Source: an uncultured Lachnotalea sp. (GTDB lineage Bacteria > Bacillota > Clostridia > Lachnospirales > Lachnospiraceae). Taken from it: a stretch of 64,000 bases of DNA. Positions 34,459 to 43,070 of this stretch are shown one piece after another (position 1 is the stretch's first letter; the number at the start of each line of letters is the position of its first letter). Under the pieces are notes generated by a model, which worked only from the letters and a program-made list of their open reading frames with translations, was not told where the DNA came from and did not search any database. The position numbers and the translations under genes were made by a program. The DNA is taken from positions 1-64,000 of the forward strand of contig CAMSZT010000008.1 in the NCBI GenBank assembly GCA_947066815.1, read 5' to 3'.

Positions 34459-35175
34459 ATGAGAAAATTGATCTGGCTGGAGTGGAAAAAGAACCGCGCG
34501 GGGCGGTACGTGAGAAATGCGTTTTTTTTGACCGTCCTACTGACGCTGCTTGTCTTTGGAATGGCCTTTTTCGGCATTGCCGACGACCCGGCGACGGGGA
34601 TGCCGGATGCGGCTGCCGGAATGCTCAGCAGTTCGGCCAATGTGGAATTTCTGACCAACAGCGTCTCGATCGTGTTCACGGGAGTCATGCTGGCGGCCTT
34701 TGTGGTGGGGGCTTACAAAAACGGGATCATGGCCCTCATGGCCACCTATCCCATAAGCAGGAGAAAGCTTTTAGCCTCCCAGTTTTCGGCCGTGTGGCTC
34801 TTCAATTTCGTGGCCCTGGCCCTTACGAAGCTGTTCCTCTACGGCTGTCTGGCCCTCGGGGGAAGGGTTTACGGGGCTTCCTCGTTCCCGCTGGATTTTG
34901 ACCTGGGGAGCGGGGCCTTTTACGGCTCGTTGCTTCTGTCGGCGGCGGCCGTGGTGACGGTGGGCTTTCTGTCCCTCTTTGCGGGGCTTCTTGCGAAGTC
35001 CTCGAAGGCGGCGGTGGTCGCCTCCTTCCTTCTGGTACTTCTGACCCAGGGGAGCGTGGGGGATCTGAGCCTGGCGGGGAATCCGGCGTTTTTCCTGGGG
35101 CTGGCCTTTCTCGCCCTTTTGCTTGCGGCGGGGAGCGTGGCGGCGGCCGGGAAGCGGGACGTGGTGGGAAAATAA
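34459..35175 (+). CDS. ABC transporter permease (ABC-2 type)
   Basis: This 238-residue membrane protein has six hydrophobic segments (for example NAFFLTVLLTLLVFGMAFFG and IVFTGVMLAAFVVGAY) and the ATYPISRRKLLASQFSAVW segment that contacts the ATPase in ABC-2 exporters. It is translationally linked to the ATPase gene and carries GGGGGAGG before ATG 34459. The pair would form a homodimeric exporter; the substrate is not evident. Confidence 0.88.
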   Translation: MRKLIWLEWKKNRAGRYVRNAFFLTVLLTLLVFGMAFFGIADDPATGMPDAAAGMLSSSANVEFLTNSVSIVFTGVMLAAFVVGAYKNGIMALMATYPISRRKLLASQFSAVWLFNFVALALTKLFLYGCLALGGRVYGASSFPLDFDLGSGAFYGSLLLSAAAVVTVGFLSLFAGLLAKSSKAAVVASFLLVLLTQGSVGDLSLAGNPAFFLGLAFLALLLAAGSVAAAGKRDVVGK

Positions 35176-35204
35176 AAGCGCTTGACTTTTTGTATATATT
35201 TATA

Positions 35205-35239
35205 GCAGACGACATAAATCTTTTCTTTATGGCGTCTGC
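35205..35239 (+). repeat. Hairpin GCAGACG...CGTCTGC after the ABC operon
   Basis: GCAGACGACATA (35205-35216) pairs with TATGGCGTCTGC (35228-35239) at 11 of 12 positions. It may act as a processing or termination hairpin, although no T-tract follows. The GCAGACG arm also recurs in the 7.9-kb palindrome. Confidence 0.5.
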
Positions 35240-35309
35240 TGCGCCGATTTTTGCTGCGTGTAAGCGCAGAATCTATCTTACAAAAATCGTGCGCATCCCC
35301 CGGAGGGCT

Positions 35310-35345
35310 TATAGAAAACGGCAAATACTTTTGTCGTTTTCTATA
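35310..35345. repeat. Hairpin TATAGAAAACG...CGTTTTCTATA
   Basis: Eleven perfect outer pairs enclose an imperfect inner stem. The arm sequence is close to that of the 24251 hairpin. It lies about 50 bp upstream of the collapsed toxin-antitoxin genes. Confidence 0.55.
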
Positions 35346-35392
35346 AATACAATTGAAATATGGAAAAATGCAAGTGAAGGGAGATGTAGGCC

Positions 35393-35515
35393 ATGGCAAA
35401 TGCTTTGATTCAGTTGCGGATTGATGAAAGACTTAAAGCGGAGGCGGAGGGCATTGCAGATATGACGCTGGACGAGATCAATGCAGAAATCTCTGCTGCC
35501 AGAAAAGAGGTGTGA
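35393..35515 (+). pseudogene. RelB/DinJ-type antitoxin with internal deletion
   Basis: The first 23 codons (MANALIQLRIDERLKAEAEG) match the ribbon N-terminus of RelB/DinJ antitoxins. The last 17 (TLDEINAEISAARKEV) match the usual C-terminus. The family's middle part (the helix-turn-helix-like section of about 40-50 residues) is missing, and the join is in frame at DM-TLDE. The result is a 40-residue open frame with GAAGGGAG upstream. It can still be translated but probably cannot fold or bind DNA normally. It is followed by a similarly deleted PIN toxin. Confidence 0.6.
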
Positions 35516-35516
35516 C

Positions 35517-35614
35517 GTGAAATATTATGCAGTGATAGATACGAATGTCCTGGTATCGTCACGCCGAGGGAGATGCTGACAATTTTAGAAGACGAATCAT
35601 GTGGCTTTGATTGA
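35517..35614 (+). pseudogene. PIN-domain toxin remnant
   Basis: Starting with GTG just after the antitoxin stop, the frame gives KYYAVIDTNVLVSS, the PIN N-terminus with its first catalytic aspartate. It then shifts frame into VTPREMLTILEDESCGFD, the usual PIN-toxin C-terminus. Roughly 100 central residues, including the other acidic active-site residues, are missing. The deletion thus removed the core of both genes and left only their ends. Confidence 0.6.
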
Positions 35615-35817
35615 TTTTTTTATTTTCTGTGTTCTCATCCTCTGGCAGTTATCAGAATCTGCCGTCAAAATAACGAAAAAATTTTATATCACATCTGAAA
35701 AATATAAAAAATATATATAATCCCCCCTCAAAACAAAATTCCTCCCCTCTTTTGTATCCGGCAATATTTGTTATACTTAAGACCAGAAGTGTAAAGTCGG
35801 TATGAAGGGGTGAGAGA
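35615..35817. other. AT-rich intergenic region ahead of the sugar ABC operon
   Basis: The stretch is much more AT-rich than its surroundings. A TATACT (35772-35777) about 40 bp before the start may be the -10 of the sugar operon; a matching -35 is poor, consistent with an activator-dependent promoter. I see no gene here. Confidence 0.4.
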
Positions 35818-37329
35818 ATGCAGGATGTAATTGTTTCCATGGAAAACGTCAGCAAGAGTTTTCCGGGAGTGAAGGCGCTGGACAACGTGCAGTTTGAGCT
35901 TCGGGCCGGGGAGGTCATGGCTCTTCTGGGGGAAAACGGCGCCGGAAAATCGACCTTGATGAAAATCCTCAGCGGCGTCTATACGAGGGACGGTGGGACC
36001 GTGCGCATTTTCGGACAGGAGTACGGGGATATGACGCCCAAGCAGGCCCAGGCGGCCGGGGTGGCCATCATCCACCAGGAATTGAATATGTGCAGGCACC
36101 TGTCGGTGGCGGAAAACATGTTCCTCGGGCGGGAGATCAAGGGGACCTTTGCCCTCAACAATGCGAAGATGGAGGAGGAGGCGGGCCGGATTTTAAGCGA
36201 ACTGAAGATCGACATCAGCCCGAGGCAGATCGTCGGCGATCTGCCCGTGTCCAAGCAGCAGATGGTGGAGATCGCCAAAGCCCTCTCCATCAACGCCAAG
36301 GTCCTGATCATGGATGAGCCTACCTCGGCCCTGACGGCCAAGGAGATCGACGACCTGTTCCGCATCATCCACCAGCTCAAGGAGGAGGGCCACGGGATCG
36401 TCTATATTTCCCACCGGCTGGAGGAGCTCCAGCATATCGTGGATCGGGTCACCATCATGCGGGACGGCCAGTACATCACCTGCCGGGATTTTGCGGACAT
36501 GACCATGGACGAGATCATCGCGGGCATGGTGGGCCGGGAGATCAAGGAGAAGTTCCCCCATGTGGAGTGCGAAAAGGGAAAGAAGATTTTTGAGGTAAAG
36601 AATCTAAACGCCGGAAAGCTGGTCCGGGATATCAGCTTTTCCGTATATGAAGGGGAGATCGTCGGCTTTGCCGGGCTGATGGGCGCGGGGAGGACCGAGA
36701 CCACCAGGGCGATCTTCGGGGCGGATCCCAAGGAGAGCGGGGAGATTTTCGTGGACGGGAAGGAAGTGAAGATCCGCTGTCCCATGGACGCCATCAAAAA
36801 CGGCGTGGTGCTGGCGCCGGAGGACCGGAAGAAGGACGGGCTCTGCACGAAGTTAAGTATCCGGCAGAATCTGGCCCTTCCCAACCTGGATCTGGTCTGC
36901 ACGGGCCTGGGGGTGGTGAGCCGTGGGAAGGAGCAGAAGCTCTGCGACGAGGCGGTGGAGAATTTAAGGATCAAGACGCCCGGCGTGGACATTGACGCCG
37001 GAAATCTGTCCGGCGGAAACCAGCAGAAGGTGGTCGTCGGCAAATGGCTGGCGAGAAATTCCCGGGTGGTGATCTTTGACGAACCCACCAGGGGCATCGA
37101 CGTGGGAGCCAAGGTGGAAATTTACAACCTGATCAACGAGCTCAAGAAGCAGGGGATCGCCGTGGTCATCGTCTCCTCGGAGATGCCGGAGGTCATGGGG
37201 GTTGCGGACCGGATCATCGTCATGTGCGATGGCCGGATCACCGGCGAGGTGATGGCGAAGGAGACCACGCAGAACGAGATTTTGACCTTGGCCACTTCGT
37301 TTGAAAATAAAAAGATTGCCAGTCATTAA
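35818..37329 (+). CDS. Sugar ABC transporter ATP-binding protein (RbsA/MglA type)
   Basis: This 503-residue duplicated ABC ATPase powers a ribose/galactose-type importer. The first half is intact: Walker A GENGAGKSTLMKIL, Q-loop IIHQELNM, LPVSKQQMVEIAKAL as signature, Walker B LIMDEPTSALT and H-loop YISHRLEE. The second half has the degenerate Walker A usual for this family (GLMGAGRTETTRAI), LSGGNQQKVVVGKWL and VIFDEPTRGIDVGAK. It starts the operon and is followed 15 bp later by the permease and then the binding protein. It is the reference against which the pseudo-ATPase at 43070 can be compared. Confidence 0.96.
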   Translation: MQDVIVSMENVSKSFPGVKALDNVQFELRAGEVMALLGENGAGKSTLMKILSGVYTRDGGTVRIFGQEYGDMTPKQAQAAGVAIIHQELNMCRHLSVAENMFLGREIKGTFALNNAKMEEEAGRILSELKIDISPRQIVGDLPVSKQQMVEIAKALSINAKVLIMDEPTSALTAKEIDDLFRIIHQLKEEGHGIVYISHRLEELQHIVDRVTIMRDGQYITCRDFADMTMDEIIAGMVGREIKEKFPHVECEKGKKIFEVKNLNAGKLVRDISFSVYEGEIVGFAGLMGAGRTETTRAIFGADPKESGEIFVDGKEVKIRCPMDAIKNGVVLAPEDRKKDGLCTKLSIRQNLALPNLDLVCTGLGVVSRGKEQKLCDEAVENLRIKTPGVDIDAGNLSGGNQQKVVVGKWLARNSRVVIFDEPTRGIDVGAKVEIYNLINELKKQGIAVVIVSSEMPEVMGVADRIIVMCDGRITGEVMAKETTQNEILTLATSFENKKIASH

Positions 37330-37344
37330 GGAGGGAGAAACGAT

Positions 37345-38361
37345 ATGAATACGAAAAAACAAAATCCCTGGAAGCGGCTGCTCGGGATCCGTGGGATGGG
37401 AGCCGCACTGACGGCTTTTGCGGGGTTTATCATTCTCTACGTGGCCTTCGGCCTCATTGAGCCGACGGTGTTTTCCGGGCAGAACATCATGAACCTGCTG
37501 CGGTCCATGTCCAAGTACCTGCTGATCGGAATCGCCCAGAGCTTTATCCTGATCACGGGGAACATTGACCTCTCCATCGGTTCCATGGTCGGCATGAGCG
37601 CCATGATCAGCGCCACCATGATGGCGAAGGCGTTCCACCCGGCGGTGGCGCTTCTGGTCGCCCTCTTGAGCTGCCTGGCCGTGGGCCTGATCAACGGGTT
37701 CTTGGTCGGAAAGTTCCGTCTGCCCCCCTTCATCGCCACTCTTGGCACCATGTTTGTGGCCAGGGGCATCGCCTACATGGTGAACGGGAACCGCAACACT
37801 GACGCCATCACCACGGGGATCGGCAAGGAGGCGGGGGACGCCTTCCAGAATTTTTTCTACTATGGCTCGGTGTTAAAGATTTACAATGCGTTCTGGATTG
37901 CGCTCATCGTTTTTGTCATCATGTTCTTTATCCTGTCCAAGACCAGGACGGGCCGGCATATTTACGCCATCGGTTCTAACATTGATGCGGCGAAGTTATC
38001 CGGCGTCAACATCGTGGCGACCACCACCAAGGTGTATCTGGTCAGCGCTGTCTGTTCCTGGCTGGTGGGCCTGATCCTCTGTGCCCAGGCCGGCATGGGA
38101 AACATGGAGGCAGGAATCAGCTATGAGATGTACGGCGTGGCCGCAGGCGTCATCGGCGGCGTCTCTCCCCTGGGGGGCACCGGACTTCTTCTCGGCACCC
38201 TGGCGGGCTCGGCCGTGTGGCAGACTCTTGAGAACGGTCTCAACATGATCGGCGCCCAGGTGGGCATCCAGCGGCTGGTCATCGGCATCATCGTGGTCTG
38301 TGCCGTGCTTCTGGACGTGGTGGTGCGTAACGGCCAGTTCGGGAGAAGGAAGAAAGCTTAA
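37345..38361 (+). CDS. Sugar ABC transporter permease (RbsC type)
   Basis: This 338-residue permease has eight to ten membrane helices and the BPD_transp_2 signatures LITGNIDLSIGSMVGMSAM and GRHIYAIGSNIDAAKLSGVN, the second being the coupling region that contacts the ATPase. A single permease gene implies a homodimeric channel. AGGAGGGAG precedes the ATG. It lies between the ATPase and the duplicated binding protein. Confidence 0.95.
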   Translation: MNTKKQNPWKRLLGIRGMGAALTAFAGFIILYVAFGLIEPTVFSGQNIMNLLRSMSKYLLIGIAQSFILITGNIDLSIGSMVGMSAMISATMMAKAFHPAVALLVALLSCLAVGLINGFLVGKFRLPPFIATLGTMFVARGIAYMVNGNRNTDAITTGIGKEAGDAFQNFFYYGSVLKIYNAFWIALIVFVIMFFILSKTRTGRHIYAIGSNIDAAKLSGVNIVATTTKVYLVSAVCSWLVGLILCAQAGMGNMEAGISYEMYGVAAGVIGGVSPLGGTGLLLGTLAGSAVWQTLENGLNMIGAQVGIQRLVIGIIVVCAVLLDVVVRNGQFGRRKKA

Positions 38362-38414
38362 ATGGAGCTGAACCGCTTAAGGCGGATAAGCAATATAAAA
38401 AAAGGAGGAACAAC

Positions 38415-40262
38415 ATGAAAAGAAAGGTATTGGCTATGCTCTGTGTTCTCGTCATGGTGACGGCGGCTCTTGCCGGCTGTGGCGGTGACAAGAAGGAGAC
38501 GGAGGCCCCCACGGAGGGCGCAGAACAGAAGGAGGAGAGCAAGGCTCCGGAAACCCAGGGCGCTTCCGGCGACGTGAGGATTGCCCTGATCACCATGGAT
38601 TCGGTGGACCAGCACTGGGTGAACCTGAATGAGGGCGCTCAGAAGGCTGCCTCGGAGCTTGGCGTGGAGGTGACGCTGCTTGCCCCCAACATGAAGGACG
38701 ACGCACAGCAGATCGAGTGCGTGAACAATGCGGTGGCCGGCAAGTATGACGCCATCATGGTGGCGGCCAACGGTCCTGACGCCATCTCTTCCGCACTGAA
38801 GGAAGCGCAGCAGGCGGGCATCAAGATCGTCTATGTGGACTCTCCGGCCAACGTGGACGCCGAGGCGACCTTCTCCACCGACAACAAGGCGGCGGGCAAG
38901 ATCGCCGGCGAGGAGATGATTAAGGCCCTGGAGGCGGCGAACATCACCTCCGGTAACATCGGTATCGTCAATGTCAACGCTTCCACCGAGACGGCCGTGG
39001 CCCGTGAGGAGGGCTTCCGCTCGGCTTTCGAGGGCAAGGGCTACACCCTTCTGGAGACGCAGTACGGCGAGGGGGATGCGGCCAAGTCCCAGACCATTGC
39101 CGAGAATTACATCACCCAGGGCGTGGTCGGCATCTTCGGAACCAATGAGGGTTCCACCACCGGGACCGGAAACGCCATCAAGGCTTCAAACTCTGACGTG
39201 ATCGGCGTGGGCTTTGACAAGTCCGATGCCATCCAGAACCTGATCGCCGACGGTTATCTGCTCTGCACCATGGCTCAGAATCCCGACGTGATGGGTTATG
39301 AGGGCGTGAAGGCCGCTGTTGCCGCCGTGAACGGCGAGAGCCTGGGCGGCAAGGTGACGGACACCGGCGTGTCTGTCCTGACGAAGGACACTCTTGGCGG
39401 GGGCAGCAGTGAGGGCGGCAGCTCTGACGTCACGGCCAGCAAGGCCTGGAAGATCGCCCTGATCACCATGGACTCCGTGGACCAGCACTGGGTCAGCTTA
39501 AATGAGGGCGCCCAGGCGAAGGCCAAGGAGCTGGGCGTGGAAGTGACTTTCATGGCTCCCAACAGCAAGGACGACGCACAGCAGATCGAGTGTGTGAACA
39601 ATGCGGTGGCCGGCAAGTATGACGCCATCATGGTGGCGGCCAACGGCCCGGACTCCATCACTTCCGCACTGAAGGAAGCGCAGGCGGCGGGCATCAAGAT
39701 CGTCTATGTGGACTCTCCCGCGAACCTGGAGGCGGAAGCCACCTTCTCCACTGACAACAAGGCGGCGGGCAAGACGGCCGGCGAGGAGCTTCTCAAGGCT
39801 CTGGAAGCGGCCAACGTGACTTCTGGCAACATCGGCATCGTCAACATCAACGCTTCCACTGATTCCACGGTGAACCGGGAAGCCGGCTTCAGGGAGGCTT
39901 TTGAGGGCAAGGGCTACACCCTTCTGGAGACTCAGTATGGCGAGGGTGATGCGGCCAAGTCCCAGACCATTGCCGAGAATTACATTACCCAGGGCGTGGT
40001 CGGCATTTTCGGCGCGAATGAGGGCGCTACCACTGGTGTCGGTAATGCCATCAAAGCCAATGGCTCCGGGATCATCGGCGTGGGCTTTGACAAGTCTGAC
40101 GCCATCCTAAACCTGATCGAGGACGGACATCTGCTCTGCACCATGGCTCAGAATCCTGACGTGATGGGTTCTCTGGGCGTGGAGGCCTGCGTGAAGGCAT
40201 TGGAAGGTGAGAGCCTCGGCGGCGCAGTGACCGATACCGGCGTCTCCGTTCTCACAAAATAA
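38415..40262 (+). CDS. Sugar-binding lipoprotein with two tandem ligand-binding domains
   Basis: This 615-residue lipoprotein has a signal peptide with lipobox LAGCG (Cys22), a charged linker, and two complete type I periplasmic-binding (ribose/AI-2-like) domains at residues 56-324 and 347-615. They are joined by a Gly/Ser-rich linker (DTLGGGSSEGGSS). Both domains begin IALITMDSVDQHWV and end VTDTGVSVLTK. Hand alignment gives 41 differences in 269 positions (about 85% identity) and no gaps. Normal family members have one domain (about 300-350 residues). One molecule could present two bound sugars or engage both permease halves. AAGGAGG precedes the ATG. The ligand is unknown, but a ribose-like sugar fits the fold. 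Confidence 0.95.
   Translation: MKRKVLAMLCVLVMVTAALAGCGGDKKETEAPTEGAEQKEESKAPETQGASGDVRIALITMDSVDQHWVNLNEGAQKAASELGVEVTLLAPNMKDDAQQIECVNNAVAGKYDAIMVAANGPDAISSALKEAQQAGIKIVYVDSPANVDAEATFSTDNKAAGKIAGEEMIKALEAANITSGNIGIVNVNASTETAVAREEGFRSAFEGKGYTLLETQYGEGDAAKSQTIAENYITQGVVGIFGTNEGSTTGTGNAIKASNSDVIGVGFDKSDAIQNLIADGYLLCTMAQNPDVMGYEGVKAAVAAVNGESLGGKVTDTGVSVLTKDTLGGGSSEGGSSDVTASKAWKIALITMDSVDQHWVSLNEGAQAKAKELGVEVTFMAPNSKDDAQQIECVNNAVAGKYDAIMVAANGPDSITSALKEAQAAGIKIVYVDSPANLEAEATFSTDNKAAGKTAGEELLKALEAANVTSGNIGIVNINASTDSTVNREAGFREAFEGKGYTLLETQYGEGDAAKSQTIAENYITQGVVGIFGANEGATTGVGNAIKANGSGIIGVGFDKSDAILNLIEDGHLLCTMAQNPDVMGSLGVEACVKALEGESLGGAVTDTGVSVLTK
38580..40259 (+). repeat. Internal tandem duplication, 2 x 807 bp with 66-bp linker
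   Basis: Copy 1 is 38580-39386 and copy 2 is 39453-40259, a constant offset of 873 bp. The reading frame and length are preserved exactly. Long DNA stretches are identical or nearly so, for example the region encoding AQQIECVNNAVAGKYDAIMV. Confidence 0.95.
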
Positions 40263-40298
40263 GACAGCAGAGAGTGTTCTGACATAGGAAATCGAGAG

Positions 40299-40336
40299 GA
40301 AAGTCCGCCGGAATGTGTTTCTGGCGGTCTTTCCTT
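40299..40336 (+). terminator. Hairpin after the sugar ABC operon (possible terminator)
   Basis: GAAAGTCCGCC pairs with GGCGGTCTTTC at 10 of 11 positions. The T-run is short, so read-through into the YesN gene is possible. Confidence 0.5.
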
Positions 40337-40347
40337 ATGAACGATAC

Positions 40348-40377
40348 TTGTCAGAGAAAGCAGGTTTCTGTTACAAT
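40348..40377 (+). promoter_or_regulatory. Sigma-A-type promoter for the YesN/YesM/pseudo-ATPase unit
   Basis: TTGTCA (40348-40353) and TACAAT (40372-40377) are separated by 18 bp, 30 bp ahead of the YesN start. Confidence 0.65.
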
Positions 40378-40406
40378 AAAAGAAAGAGCGGGGGAGGGCG
40401 GATGTG

Positions 40407-41996
40407 ATGTTGCGTGTCATGATCGCAGATGACGAGGAACGGATCTGTAAGCTGATCACGGCGCTGGTGGACTGGGAGGCGCTGGATATGGAGATCGCAG
40501 GGACTGCCGGGAACGGGCCGGAGGCCATCCGGCTGGCAAAGGAGCTTCACCCGGATATCCTGATCACAGACATCCGGATGCCCGGGTGCAGCGGATTGGA
40601 TCTGATCGAGGAGATCAAAAAGAGCGATCCGGCGCTGGAGATCGTGATCATCAGCGGCTATGCCCATTTTGAGTATGCCCAGACGGCCATCAAATTCGGG
40701 GTGGGGGATTATCTCTTAAAGCCGGTCAACCAGGAAGAATTAAATGCCACGCTCCGGAAGTTCAAAGAGAGGATCCTGGCCAGGCAGGCGATGGCCAGGC
40801 AAGGCGGGCGGCTGTTCCAGAAAAGTGAAAAGGATTTGAGAAGGCTCCGGGCAGGGCTGATCGACCGGCTGATCTCGGGAAAGGGAGAGGCGCTGTCCCT
40901 CTCTGTTCTCCGGGAAGCCTATTACCTTTCGGTAGAACCGGGGATCTTCCAGGCGGTCTGGCTGAAGCTTGACGGCCCCCGGACGGCTTTCACGGAGGCG
41001 GGCCTTCAGACGATCATGGAAAAGGCGGACAGCATTCTGGAAAGCAGTCTGCGCCCGAAATGTGCGGAGATAGTCTTCGGCCGTGCCGGCTCCTCCTGTG
41101 TGGGATTTTTAAATTACCGGCCCGGGAGAAAGGAGGAAGTGAGGAAAGGACTTAAAGACTGCCTAAACCAGCTCAGATCCCAGCAGGCGCTCTACGGGCC
41201 GGCCCAGTTCTCCCTCGCCGTAGGAAGGGCGGCGGCAGTACCGGAGGAGCTTAAGCTTTCTGTGTACGAGGCCTCGGTGATCATCAAAGAGCGGCTGGTG
41301 AAGGGGAGCGGACGGATCCTGGACCGGATGCCGGGGCACTCCGCCCTCCACGAACAGAAGCTTCTGGACAAATATCTGAGGAACATCACCCATGCGGTGG
41401 AGGTGATCAGCCTGGAGGAGGCGAAAGCCGCTCTCCTGGAGCTTTCCGGAGCGGTAAAGGCCATGAGGGAGGCGCGGGGGTATGAGGTGCTGGAGCTGAT
41501 CCATTCCTGCGCCAGCCTGTTTTTCAGCCGTCTGGAGCTGACGGGGCGCACGGAGCTCTTGCGGGAGTTTGACGAGCAGTGCGAGTGGTGCGGGAGCGCG
41601 GAGGAGCTGTTTGCCCTTCTCGAAACCCTTCTGGAGACCCACCTTTCGGCCCTCAGGAAAAAGCACGAGAACGACGCAGACCGGCCGATCCGCCAGGCAA
41701 AAGAGTATATCCAGAATCATTACAGAGACCCCATCACCCTGGAGGAGGTCAGCGGCCATGTGGGCCTGAATCCGGCCTATTTCAGCGTCCTTTTTAAGAA
41801 GACGGAGGGGGAGGGCTTTGCGAAGTATCTGATCCACCTGAGGATGGAGCAGGCCAAGGTCCTTCTGCGGGAGACCAACGAACCGGTGTCGGCTGTCTGC
41901 CGGAGGGTCGGCTACAACGACGTCAAACATTTTACCAGGACCTTCGAGAAGGATACGGGAGTGAAGCCGGCCACTTACCGGAAACTATATGGATGA
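40407..41996 (+). CDS. YesN-type response regulator with AraC DNA-binding domain
   Basis: This 529-residue regulator has an N-terminal receiver with D55 in ILITDIRMPG and YLLKPVNQEEL, a central region of about 280 residues typical of YesN, and a C-terminal AraC-type double helix-turn-helix (ITLEEVSGHVGLNPAYFSVLFKK, EPVSAVCRRVGYNDVKHFTRTFEKD). Such regulators activate sugar transporters and glycan genes. GTG 40404 and ATG 40407 are both possible starts after GGAGG. Its neighbours are the ABC importer upstream and its kinase 24 bp downstream, so the importer is the obvious target. Confidence 0.95.
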   Translation: MLRVMIADDEERICKLITALVDWEALDMEIAGTAGNGPEAIRLAKELHPDILITDIRMPGCSGLDLIEEIKKSDPALEIVIISGYAHFEYAQTAIKFGVGDYLLKPVNQEELNATLRKFKERILARQAMARQGGRLFQKSEKDLRRLRAGLIDRLISGKGEALSLSVLREAYYLSVEPGIFQAVWLKLDGPRTAFTEAGLQTIMEKADSILESSLRPKCAEIVFGRAGSSCVGFLNYRPGRKEEVRKGLKDCLNQLRSQQALYGPAQFSLAVGRAAAVPEELKLSVYEASVIIKERLVKGSGRILDRMPGHSALHEQKLLDKYLRNITHAVEVISLEEAKAALLELSGAVKAMREARGYEVLELIHSCASLFFSRLELTGRTELLREFDEQCEWCGSAEELFALLETLLETHLSALRKKHENDADRPIRQAKEYIQNHYRDPITLEEVSGHVGLNPAYFSVLFKKTEGEGFAKYLIHLRMEQAKVLLRETNEPVSAVCRRVGYNDVKHFTRTFEKDTGVKPATYRKLYG

Positions 41997-42020
41997 TCTC
42001 AAGGGGAAAGGAGACAAGTT

Positions 42021-43070
42021 TTGAAAAGACCGTTCAGGCTCCACTATCTCTCCAACCGGGTACTTTTTATGGGAGGGGTCGTCTTTGGATTTCTTTTTAT
42101 CCAGACAGTCTGCTTCCTGTTTCTCTTTTTCCGGGGAGAAGCAGAGATTTGGCCCTTTTTTCTCTATCTGGGGCTTTTTGTGGGCGGGATCTCTGCTTTT
42201 CTGCTGTGGATCGTCCATCCCTATCTGCGCTCCGAAATGCTTGCCAGACGTTTTTTGGACGGTTATATCCTGGACGGCAAACAGAACCTGCAGATGGCGC
42301 TCCTCACCCCTTCCTCGAAGGAGCAGTGGGAGGAGGTGGAGCGGGTGCTCCATTCTCCCCAGATGATGGAGTTAAATAAAAGGCAGGCCCAGTATCTGGC
42401 CCTCCAGAACCAGATCAATCCCCATTTCCTCTACAACACACTGGAGAGTATCCGCGGGGAGGCCCTGATCGCCGGGCTTGGCGGTGTGGCAGATATGACG
42501 GAGGCCCTGGCAAAATTCTTCCGGTATACGATCACCAAGGTGGAGAATCTGGTCTCCGTGGAGGAGGAGCTTGACAACTGCGAGACTTATTTCCGCATCC
42601 AGAAATACCGGTTCGGAGACCGGCTGGAGCTCCATGTGGAATATGAGGCGGAGGAGTTTGAGGAGATCATGAGCTGCCGAATTCCCAAGCTGACCCTTCA
42701 GCCCATCCTGGAAAACAGCATCATCCACGGGACGGAGCCCAAGGTGGGGACGGGAAATTTAAAGATCCAGTTTGAACGGACCGAGAGCCGTCTGATCATC
42801 CGGATCTCAGACGACGGCGTGGGCATGGACGAGGAAGCTCTGGCCAGGCTCAACCGCCGCCTGGGGCGGGACGGAAAGAGCCTGGACTGCCACAGGGAGC
42901 CGGAAAAAGGCGGGATCGCCCTGGTGAATGTCAACAACCGGATCCATCTGATCTTCGGGGAGGAATACGGCATGCATGTCTATTCCATGGCAGGAGCGGG
43001 GACGGATGTGGAGATCACCCTCCCCACGGCTGTGGACGAGGAGGACATCCGGCGGAAGGGGATCTTATAA
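42021..43070 (+). CDS. YesM-like sensor histidine kinase lacking an extracellular sensor
   Basis: This 349-residue kinase has two membrane helices (about 13-37 and 45-65) separated by only a few residues. Linker and His_kinase domain follow, with the phospho-acceptor motif NQINPHFLYNTLESIRGE (H135), and a C-terminal HATPase domain (PILENSIIHGTEPKVGTG, ISDDGVGMDEEAL, GGIALVNVNNRIHLIFG). Canonical YesM kinases carry a 200-300 residue extracellular domain, absent here, so the kinase probably senses through another protein or within the membrane. The start is TTG after AAGGAGAC. Its stop overlaps the next start by one base (TAATG), indicating coupled translation with the pseudo-ATPase. Confidence 0.92.
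   Translation: MKRPFRLHYLSNRVLFMGGVVFGFLFIQTVCFLFLFFRGEAEIWPFFLYLGLFVGGISAFLLWIVHPYLRSEMLARRFLDGYILDGKQNLQMALLTPSSKEQWEEVERVLHSPQMMELNKRQAQYLALQNQINPHFLYNTLESIRGEALIAGLGGVADMTEALAKFFRYTITKVENLVSVEEELDNCETYFRIQKYRFGDRLELHVEYEAEEFEEIMSCRIPKLTLQPILENSIIHGTEPKVGTGNLKIQFERTESRLIIRISDDGVGMDEEALARLNRRLGRDGKSLDCHREPEKGGIALVNVNNRIHLIFGEEYGMHVYSMAGAGTDVEITLPTAVDEEDIRRKGIL

Noticed and set aside
38415-40262. Two separate binding-protein genes misread as one
   Set aside because: There is no stop, RBS or second signal peptide between the domains; a Gly/Ser linker joins them in frame.
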